Assembly: GCF_951801035.1 (NCBI RefSeq)
Contig: NZ_CATOKT010000011.1
Reading direction: 5' to 3' (one strand)
DNA from: Adlercreutzia sp910585575
GTDB taxonomy: Bacteria > Actinomycetota > Coriobacteriia > Coriobacteriales > Eggerthellaceae
Length of the DNA: 40,537 nt
Shown here: positions 1-5,859 of the stretch, one piece after another
How positions within the stretch are numbered: position 1 is the first letter of the stretch
How the letters are laid out: each line of letters begins with the position of its first letter
The notes under the pieces: generated by a model
What the model saw: only the letters and a program-made list of their open reading frames with translations
What the model was told of the DNA's origin: nothing
Databases searched by the model: none
Made by a program: the position numbers and the translations under genes

Positions 1-153
1 CGCCCAGGGCCTCCGTGGTCGCATGCTCGGCGGAGGTGCGCTATGCTGCCGCAGTCGACTCCGGGATGGCCGGAACGGGCTGGTAGGAGATCGAGGGGAT
101 GCTGCCCCCATCAAAGTCACGCCGTCGATCCTCCCAGCCATTCTTAAGATGGC

Positions 154-181
154 TTGACATATAACTATTTTGTTATATTAT
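154..181 (+). promoter_or_regulatory. Promoter and autoregulatory operator of the toxin-antitoxin pair
   Basis: A -35 box TTGACA (154-159) and a -10 box TATTAT (176-181) are separated by 16 bp. Between and overlapping them lies the inverted repeat ATATAAC (159-165) / GTTATAT (172-178) with a 6-bp spacer. An operator placed inside the promoter is what autoregulated toxin-antitoxin operons usually have, so the antitoxin or the complex probably binds here. Bases 1-153 upstream hold no gene that I can support. Confidence 0.65.
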
Positions 182-193
182 GAGGAGGACAGT

Positions 194-550
194 ATGAGCC
201 ACTACGAAATAGTCTTCTACGAAAAGGAAAACGGACGCATCCCTGTGCGTGATTTTCTCGATTCGCTCCCTGCGCATCAACGAGCGAAATGCCTCCGCGA
301 TCTTGAGGTGCTGAGCGAGAAGGGCGCCGAACTGCGGCCACCGGCCTCGAAGCACCTGAGAAACGGAATCTTCGAACTGAGAATCCCTACCTCGGGAGAA
401 CAAGCTCGGGTGTTCTACTTCTTCTACCAGGACGGCTTGATCGTGCTTACGAACGGTTTCCTGAAAAAGACGCAGAAGACACCTTCGCGAGAGCTAAACC
501 GGGCGATTCGCTACAAGAACGATTGGGAGAGAAGGCGCAATCATGCTTAG
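194..550 (+). CDS. HigB/RelE-type toxin (Gp49-like)
   Basis: A 118-residue protein of the RelE/ParE superfamily, Gp49/HigB-like branch, whose members cleave ribosome-bound mRNA in the cytoplasm. Family signs are the central L-R-N-G-I-F-E-L-R strand, the F-Y-F-F-Y strand, and the C-terminal N-G-F-L-K-K-T-Q-K-T-P motif with conserved basic residues. An earlier in-frame ATG at 170 lies within the -10/operator region. The ATG at 194 follows a good ribosome site (GAGGAGGA, 182-189) and gives the usual family N-terminus, so it is preferred. Its stop overlaps the antitoxin start by 8 bp, indicating translational coupling. Toxin-first order is typical of higBA. Which RelE subgroup it belongs to is inferred, not proven. 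Confidence 0.85.
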   Translation: MSHYEIVFYEKENGRIPVRDFLDSLPAHQRAKCLRDLEVLSEKGAELRPPASKHLRNGIFELRIPTSGEQARVFYFFYQDGLIVLTNGFLKKTQKTPSRELNRAIRYKNDWERRRNHA

Positions 551-815
551 CTTCAAAGAGTATCTGAACGAGCAGATGAAAGACCCCGCGTTCGCCGAGG
601 AATGGGAGCGCCTCGAGCCGGAGTACGCCGTCATTAAGGCCATTCTCGACGCCCAAGACGAGCTTGGCATTACCCAAAGCGAGCTCGCCGAACGCTGCGG
701 AATGAAGCAGAGCGCTCTCAGTCGTCTGCAAACCGGCAAATCAAGCCCCACCCTAAAGACTCTGCAGCAACTTGCCGACGGCATGGGAAAGAAGCTGGTC
801 GTTCAGTTCGTGTAG
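543..815 (+). CDS. HigA-like XRE-family antitoxin
   Basis: A 90-residue DNA-binding protein. Residues about 40-80 form a Cro/C1-type helix-turn-helix (I-T-Q-S-E-L-A-E-R ... K-Q-S-A-L-S-R-L), followed by a short tail ending V-V-Q-F-V. The N-terminal 35 residues (F-K-E-Y-L-N-E-Q-M-K-D-P) resemble the part that contacts the toxin in HigA-type antitoxins. It overlaps the toxin gene by 8 bp and probably neutralises the toxin and represses the operon through the palindrome at 159-178. No other gene follows before the terminator at 849-873, so this is a two-gene operon. Confidence 0.85.
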   Translation: MLSFKEYLNEQMKDPAFAEEWERLEPEYAVIKAILDAQDELGITQSELAERCGMKQSALSRLQTGKSSPTLKTLQQLADGMGKKLVVQFV

Positions 816-848
816 CGCTCCCCGTCTAGCGCCTCGAGACAACAAAAA

Positions 849-873
849 GAAGGAGCCCCTTGGGGGCTCCTTC
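849..873. terminator. Bidirectional intrinsic terminator between convergent genes
   Basis: An 11-bp stem GAAGGAGCCCC / GGGGCTCCTTC with a 3-base loop lies between the antitoxin (plus) and the SDR gene (minus). The A-run at 844-848 gives a U-tract on the minus-strand transcript, so it suits the minus-strand gene best but can serve both. Confidence 0.7.
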
Positions 874-921
874 TCGTCACATCGGATGTTACCGAGCTTG
901 TTTTCCTTGCCACAAGAGGCC

Positions 922-1719
922 CTACCGCGCGACGGCGGCATCCATGGCGTCGGCGAAGATGGGGGTGGCCAGGCCGAAACCGCCGGAGACCTCCAGCAGC
1001 TGGCCCGTGGTGCAGGCACTCTCGTCGCTAGCGAAGTAGACCACCGCCGCGGCGATGTGCTCCGGGTCGGCCATGCGGCCCAGCGGAATGTGGCGCAGGA
1101 AGAACTTCTTGAAGTCGTCGGTGAGGTTGTCGTTCACCGCGTCGGTGGCAGTCATGCCAGGCGCCACCACGTTCACGCGAATGCCAGCACGGGCCAGCTG
1201 CACGGCCATGGACTTGCTCATGTGGTTGATGGCCGCCTTGGCCGTGCCATAGGCAATTTGGCTGATGTCGGGCACGCTGCCGGCAATGGAGCTGATGTTC
1301 ACGATGGAACCGCCGCCCGCCTCACGCATGGCGGGGATAACCGCCTGGCAGCCCAGGAACACACTGCCGATGTTCACGTCGATGTTCTTGATGAAGTCCT
1401 CGTAGCCCGTGGCCGTGATGTCCTTGTCAGTGGCGGGGCTCGTGCCGCCGAAGTTGTTCACGAGCACATCGACGCGGCCCTCGTTCTTCACCACGGTGTC
1501 GATCATGGCTTGGAAGCTGTCGGGCACCGAGGCGTCGTTGTAGACGCACTTCACCTTCAGGCCCTGGGCCGCAAGCTCCGCCGCCTCGGCCTCGGCGCGC
1601 TCCATATTGCGGGCGCCGATATACACCGTAGCGCCCTCGTTAGCACAGGCCTTCACAATGGCCGCGCCAATGCCGCGCGTCGCCGCCGTGACCACTACAA
1701 CTTTATCTTGCAAACGCAC
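922..1719 (-). CDS. Short-chain dehydrogenase, 7alpha-hydroxysteroid dehydrogenase-like
   Basis: A 265-residue NAD(P)-dependent oxidoreductase of the classical SDR family. The cofactor motif T-A-A-T-R-G-I-G is at residues 11-18, N-N-F-G at 88-91 (Phe in place of the usual Ala), and the catalytic S144, Y157 and K161 are present (Y-G-T-A-K). The P-D-I-S-Q-I-A-Y segment, the G-M-T-A-T-D-A-V-x-D-N-L-T-D-D-F loop and the C-terminal G-G-F-G-L-A-T-P-I-F resemble, from memory, clostridial 7alpha-HSDHs, which makes a hydroxysteroid or bile-acid substrate plausible. A GTG start at 1719 is chosen because AAGGAG sits 6 bp upstream; longer in-frame starts lack this. The gene is cut off from the upstream operon by a terminator at 1827-1848, so it may have its own weak promoter or depend on read-through. 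Confidence 0.85.
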   Translation of the reverse strand: MRLQDKVVVVTAATRGIGAAIVKACANEGATVYIGARNMERAEAEAAELAAQGLKVKCVYNDASVPDSFQAMIDTVVKNEGRVDVLVNNFGGTSPATDKDITATGYEDFIKNIDVNIGSVFLGCQAVIPAMREAGGGSIVNISSIAGSVPDISQIAYGTAKAAINHMSKSMAVQLARAGIRVNVVAPGMTATDAVNDNLTDDFKKFFLRHIPLGRMADPEHIAAAVVYFASDESACTTGQLLEVSGGFGLATPIFADAMDAAVAR

Positions 1720-1826
1720 AGGAAGCTCCTTCGCATCGTTGGTTGACCCTCCCATCCTAGCGCGCCCCATCGACCGCCGCCCTTCCGCTTCCGCACCTGT
1801 CACGTCCTCGTTCCCGAAAGAGCAAA

Positions 1827-1848
1827 GGGAGCCCTAAAAGGGGCTCCC
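1827..1848 (-). terminator. Intrinsic terminator of the OYE/MFS/SDR/DUF169 operon
   Basis: Stem GGGAGCCC / GGGCTCCC with loop TAAAAG. On the minus strand the hairpin is followed by U-rich sequence (TTTGCTCTTT). It lies downstream of the DUF169 stop and upstream of the last SDR gene. Confidence 0.6.
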
Positions 1849-1873
1849 CACTGTCAAGGGCTTTTGCCGGCGA

Positions 1874-1915
1874 TGAGACAAGTCAGACGGTTGGCTGTCT
1901 CACCTGGCTGTCTCA
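1874..1915 (-). repeat. Dispersed intergenic palindromic repeat, copy 1
   Basis: The 29-bp unit at 1874-1902 is the reverse complement, with one mismatch, of the unit at 8820-8848. It can form an AGACGG/CTGTCT hairpin with a TTGG loop, or an outer TGAGACA/TGTCTCA stem. It is followed by a partial CTGGCTGTCTCA copy, as in the copy at 40346. It sits just 3' of the DUF169 gene. Confidence 0.7.
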
Positions 1916-1950
1916 CCCTCCTCACCCCAGGCTGCGGACAATGTGCCTTC

Positions 1951-2706
1951 CTACACGTTGTCGGGCAGCATGATGGGAGCGAAGTACGGGTAGTCCACTC
2001 CGCGGTTGATGAGATTCTCAACGCCCTCGATGGCCTTCACGAACTGCTCGCAGGTGAGCGTCACGCGCACCTCGCCGGACTGTAGGTTGCCCAGGGCGCG
2101 GTCACCGCGGCAACCCAAGGACAGGCCGGGCTTGCCGGTCTTGATGGTGCGCATCCAGGTGTCGACGCACTGGGACTCGCCGCGGAAGGGGAACTCCAGG
2201 TACTGGAAGTCGGCCTCGATCAGGCCGGCCAGCAGATGGAAGGCCCCAGAAGCCTGAATCTGCACCGAGATGCAGTCGGGCTCGGCGATGTCGTTGTCGT
2301 CGAGCGGCGAGGCCACCATGCCGGCATAGGGCTTCTCGGGCAGCGTGTCCAGATAGCTTTCCATATGGGCACGGGAGGCGTCCTGGTTGCCGTGCCAGGG
2401 GTAGGGCGGGTTGGCCAGCAGCACGCCGTCGTGCCACTCCTCATCGCGCTCGCAGCAGCCGCAGTTGGCGCCGCAGTAGGTGGTGAGGAATTTCTCCGGC
2501 TTGATGCCGATAGTCATATGGAAGTGGGCGGCGATGCCGATGATCTGGCAGCCCGTGGAGGGGTTGGTGGCCATCTTCAGGTCGCCGTACTCCTCGAAGC
2601 CCTCGGGCGAGTCGATCATCTTGATGGCCACCGGGTTGGTGAGGGGGCGCAGCGCCATTACCAGACGGTTGTTCAGATCCTGCCATTCCTGCTTAGTGAG
2701 CTTCAT
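1951..2706 (-). CDS. DUF169 family protein
   Basis: A 251-residue cytoplasmic protein that I recognise as DUF169, a family of unknown function often found near redox and C1 genes in anaerobes. Visible traits are the N-P-V-A-I-K-M segment near residues 24-30, a conserved C53 in S-T-G-C-Q-I-I-G, and the cysteine cluster C78, C82, C84 and C85, which could bind a metal or an iron-sulfur cluster. The C-terminal half contains the family-typical L-G-C-R-G-D-R motif. It is the last gene of the operon that begins with the flavin reductase. The start has a good site (GAGGAG) 7 bp upstream. Its role in the pathway is unknown; a redox accessory or corrinoid/metal-linked function is only a guess. Confidence 0.75.
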   Translation of the reverse strand: MKLTKQEWQDLNNRLVMALRPLTNPVAIKMIDSPEGFEEYGDLKMATNPSTGCQIIGIAAHFHMTIGIKPEKFLTTYCGANCGCCERDEEWHDGVLLANPPYPWHGNQDASRAHMESYLDTLPEKPYAGMVASPLDDNDIAEPDCISVQIQASGAFHLLAGLIEADFQYLEFPFRGESQCVDTWMRTIKTGKPGLSLGCRGDRALGNLQSGEVRVTLTCEQFVKAIEGVENLINRGVDYPYFAPIMLPDNV

Positions 2707-2778
2707 GGGAATTCTCCTCTCTTAAAGGGCGCCCTGCCCCAAACAGGGCACCCGCACATTCCTTCGCATTGCCGCGCT

Positions 2779-3549
2779 TTACGCAGCGGTGAAGCCGCCG
2801 TCCACCGGCAGGGCCACGCCCGTGGTCCACGCCGCCTCGTCAGAGGCCAGGTACAGGATGGCGTAGGCGGTCTCGATGGGTTTGCCCAGACGACCCATGG
2901 GGTGCATGGCGCCGTAGACCGGCTCGCCCTCCTCCACGCTGCCGAACTTGTTGATGAGGTCGTTGCGCACCAGGTCGGTGAGGGTGGTGCCGGGGCACAC
3001 GCAGTTGCAGCGGATGCCCTTCTTGGCGTAGGAAATGCCGAAGTTCTTGGTCATCTGCACCACGCCGCCCTTGGCCGCATGGTAGGGGGCGTTGCCGTCG
3101 CACACCGAGGACAGGCCGGCCGTGGAAGCGATGTTCACGATGGAGCCGCCCTTGCCGAGCATGTAGGGCACGGCGAACTTCGAGGTGATGAACGAGCCGT
3201 TCAGGTCGGTGTCGATAACCTCGCGCCACTCCTCGATGCTCGTCTCGTGAGCGATGACGCCCGAGTCCACTACGCCGGCGCTGTTGACCAGGATGTCGAT
3301 GCCACCCATCTCCTCGTTGATGGTGGCGAAGGTGGCCTCGATGGCCTCGGCGTCGCGCACGTCCACCTCGTGGAAGTACACCTCGCCACCAGCCTCGGTG
3401 ATCACCTTGGCAGCCTCGCGGCCGGCCTCGCCGTCGAAGTCGACGATGGCGATCTTCGCTCCCTCTTCTACAAACAGCTGAGCCGTGGCCAGACCGAGAC
3501 CCTTGGCACCACCGGTGATAATGGCGCGCTTGCCTTCCAGACGATTCAT
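2779..3549 (-). CDS. Short-chain dehydrogenase/reductase, NAD-type
   Basis: A 256-residue classical SDR. The motif T-G-G-A-K-G-L-G is at residues 12-19, D37 at the end of the second strand favours NAD(H), N-S-A-G is at 89-92, and the active site is around S142, Y156 and K160 (Y-H-A-A-K). The protein ends P-V-D-G-G-F-T, as in 3-oxoacyl/hydroxysteroid-type SDRs. It starts after a near-perfect GGAGGAG site. It lies between the other operon SDR and DUF169, with short gaps (72 and 98 bp). Probably it oxidises or reduces a secondary alcohol/ketone on the same molecule handled by the flavin reductase; the substrate is unknown. Confidence 0.85.
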   Translation of the reverse strand: MNRLEGKRAIITGGAKGLGLATAQLFVEEGAKIAIVDFDGEAGREAAKVITEAGGEVYFHEVDVRDAEAIEATFATINEEMGGIDILVNSAGVVDSGVIAHETSIEEWREVIDTDLNGSFITSKFAVPYMLGKGGSIVNIASTAGLSSVCDGNAPYHAAKGGVVQMTKNFGISYAKKGIRCNCVCPGTTLTDLVRNDLINKFGSVEEGEPVYGAMHPMGRLGKPIETAYAILYLASDEAAWTTGVALPVDGGFTAA

Positions 3550-3647
3550 GATCTCCTCCTAATCTTCCCGGAACCCTTGTAAGGGACGGTGCCTCCGTCC
3601 GGGCGCGAAGGCCTCCCTTGTCAACGAACTTGAAGAAACGCGAGAGC

Positions 3648-4457
3648 CTAAGCCTGCGGGTGCTCGCTCTCCCACTCCTCGAAAATGCCCAGCAGATCGG
3701 CGCCCTTGCCCGTGGCATAGCCGTCATCGACGGCCACCACAATGCCGTTCACGCCCGAGGCCTCATCGGAGATGAGCCAGAAAGCCGCGTTAGCCACCTC
3801 TTCGGGGGTGATCCAGCGGTGGCGATTGTGGTTCAGGGCCACAGCCTCCCGCGCCGGCGGCACGTCGTAGACGCTAGCCGCCATGGGCGTGATGGTGGCA
3901 CCGGGAGACACGGCGTTCACGCGGATGCCCTGAGCACCCAGATGGAAAGCGGCGCCCTGGGTGATGGCCTTCATGGCACCCTTCGAGCCGATGTAGCCGA
4001 TGGGATCCCATGTGCCCACCTCGGCGTTAATGGAGGTGGTGTTGACAATGGCGCCCTGGATGCCCAAGCGATCCATGACGCGGGCCACCAGCTGAATGAG
4101 GTTCAACGAACCAAACACATTCACCTCGAAGGCGTCTTTGACCGTCTCGTGGTCAAAGCCCAGGATGCCGTCGCGGTCGCCCAAGATGCCCGCGTTGTTG
4201 TACAGGCCGTCGATGCGTCCGTACTTCGCCTCCACATCAGCCACCATGGCGGCGCAGGCGTCGTAGTCGGCCACGTTCAGCACATAGGCGTCGACGGCAT
4301 AGCCCTTCCCGGTCATCTCGGCCTCGGTGGCGGCCAGCGCCTCGCCGTTCCAGTCGACGGCGGCAATCTGCCAGCCCGCGCGGCCGAAGCGGTCCACGGC
4401 CGCTTTGCCAATACCCATAGCAGCCCCGGTGATAATGACTACCTTCTTGTCTTCCAT
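3648..4457 (-). CDS. Short-chain dehydrogenase/reductase
   Basis: A 269-residue classical SDR with T-G-A-A-M-G-I-G at residues 10-17, D35 (NAD preference), N-N-A-G at 87-90 and catalytic S142, Y155 and K159 (Y-I-G-S-K). The segment A-S-V-Y-D-V-P-P-A-R-E-A-V-A-L-N-H-N-R-H-R-W, which shapes the substrate lid, differs strongly from the neighbouring SDR, so the two are not recent duplicates and probably act at different positions or stereocentres. The C-terminal tail (L-L-G-I-F-E-E-W-E-S-E-H) extends past the usual SDR end. It is the third gene of the operon and has a ribosome site AAGGAT. Confidence 0.85.
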   Translation of the reverse strand: MEDKKVVIITGAAMGIGKAAVDRFGRAGWQIAAVDWNGEALAATEAEMTGKGYAVDAYVLNVADYDACAAMVADVEAKYGRIDGLYNNAGILGDRDGILGFDHETVKDAFEVNVFGSLNLIQLVARVMDRLGIQGAIVNTTSINAEVGTWDPIGYIGSKGAMKAITQGAAFHLGAQGIRVNAVSPGATITPMAASVYDVPPAREAVALNHNRHRWITPEEVANAAFWLISDEASGVNGIVVAVDDGYATGKGADLLGIFEEWESEHPQA

Positions 4458-4532
4458 AAAGCGATCCTTTCTCGATCGATTTCGCGCCCTTCCGCTATCG
4501 CGGCTTGGCGCGGGAGCCCGAAACCCAGAGCC

Positions 4533-5795
4533 CTACTGGTGAATGAAGCGGGCGCACAGGAAGCTGATCACGCCCACGGCCACGCAGATGCCCAGGCAGA
4601 TGAGGGCCGTGCCCGTGCTGTCGATGAGCGCAGCGAACACCGGCGCCACCACAATGCCGCCGATATTGGAGAGCATGGTGAGCTCGCCCGTGCACTGGCC
4701 GGCAATTTGCGGCTGGGTAATTTCGTTGGGAATGGCCCAGAAGGGACCGAGGATCATGGACACCGAGCCGTAGGCCAGCATGAGCAGCACTGCCACGATG
4801 ATGGCGCTCGCATTGCCGATGATCGGGATGAGAACGAGCGTCACGGCGGTAATGCCCGTGGCAATCATGAGCGTCTGGTAGCGCGAGCCCTTGAAAACGT
4901 TGTCGGACAGGATGCCGCCGAGGGGCGCCGCCACAATGGTGATGAAGAAGGTGGAGCTGATGACCATCGTGACCAGGTCGGAGGTAATGCCCAAGTCGTT
5001 CATGAGCAGGAACATAAGGAACGTGCCAAAGCCATACACGAGGAAGGCGTTGCCGAAGCCCACCACCGCACAGGCCCAGTACTTGCCGTTGCGACGCACC
5101 TCGGCCATGGTGCCGGGCAGCTGGGAGGTGTCGCGCGCCGGCGCATCGGCGGCCGCCTCCTCGGGCAGCAGCTCGGCGATGGACATCGCCCCGGGGTACA
5201 CCGTGCCAATCTCGCGCACCGTCAGCAGATACAGCACGAAGATCACCACGCCCGAGACCGCCGTGAGGCCGCCCATGGCGGTGTACCACGGGAGCCCCCA
5301 GCCCAAAAGTGCCTGGGCGCCCAGCGTGGCCAGGGTGAAGCCGATGCCCAGCACGCCCAGCAGGATGCCTCCGGCAATACCGCGCTGGCGCACTGGGAAC
5401 CACATGGCCGTGCTGTTGACAGCCGCGGCCCCAATGAAGCCGCCGGAGATGCCCTGAATGAAGCGAAGAACCAGATCCGACACGTAGTTGCCGCCTGCAA
5501 CGGCAAAGACAGCCGAGGCCGCCACGTCGATGGCCAGGGCGATGAGAATGGTCTTCTTCGTGCCCACCTTGGCGATGAGCTTGCCACCCGGCCCTGCCAG
5601 CAGCGCAAAGCTGATCATGGTAGCCGTGGTGTAGAACGAGAGCATGGTGGCATTGAGCCCCATGGCCTCCTGGATGGCGGTGCCAAAGGCCGCCGCCGTT
5701 TGAATGGTCATGAAGAAGTAGCCGTAGGCCAGCATGTTCATGACCAGGATCCACCAGCGATAGGCCGGTGCCTTGGAAAGCTTGGCAGCTTTCAT
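4533..5795 (-). CDS. MFS transporter of the catabolic operon
   Basis: A 420-residue major facilitator protein with about 12 hydrophobic helices in two halves joined by a charged loop (residues about 200-235, rich in Glu/Ala/Asp). The G-G-K-L-I-A-K-V-G-T-K-K segment between helices 2 and 3 matches MFS motif A. It resembles oxalate/formate-antiporter-like or organic-acid carriers more than drug exporters. Its position directly after the flavin reductase suggests uptake or exchange of the operon's substrate, as BaiG does in the bai operon; that comparison is by arrangement only. Ribosome site AAAGGGG lies 6 bp before the ATG. Confidence 0.85.
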   Translation of the reverse strand: MKAAKLSKAPAYRWWILVMNMLAYGYFFMTIQTAAAFGTAIQEAMGLNATMLSFYTTATMISFALLAGPGGKLIAKVGTKKTILIALAIDVAASAVFAVAGGNYVSDLVLRFIQGISGGFIGAAAVNSTAMWFPVRQRGIAGGILLGVLGIGFTLATLGAQALLGWGLPWYTAMGGLTAVSGVVIFVLYLLTVREIGTVYPGAMSIAELLPEEAAADAPARDTSQLPGTMAEVRRNGKYWACAVVGFGNAFLVYGFGTFLMFLLMNDLGITSDLVTMVISSTFFITIVAAPLGGILSDNVFKGSRYQTLMIATGITAVTLVLIPIIGNASAIIVAVLLMLAYGSVSMILGPFWAIPNEITQPQIAGQCTGELTMLSNIGGIVVAPVFAALIDSTGTALICLGICVAVGVISFLCARFIHQ

Positions 5796-5813
5796 ACGTA
5801 CCCCTTTCTATTC

Positions 5814-5839
5814 AGGGGCGCCGCCCTTTCGGCGCCCCT
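5814..5839 (-). other. Intercistronic hairpin between flavin reductase and MFS genes
   Basis: Perfect 10-bp stem AGGGGCGCCG / CGGCGCCCCT with a 6-base loop. No U-tract follows on the minus strand, so it is more likely an mRNA stability or processing hairpin that alters expression ratios than a terminator. Confidence 0.5.
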
Positions 5840-5859
5840 CACTCCCCTTGCATCGACGG

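Noticed and set aside
1..153. A possible 3' fragment of a gene at the left edge
   Set aside because: Short open stretches exist in two frames, but neither shows a family signature and the sequence is too short to judge.
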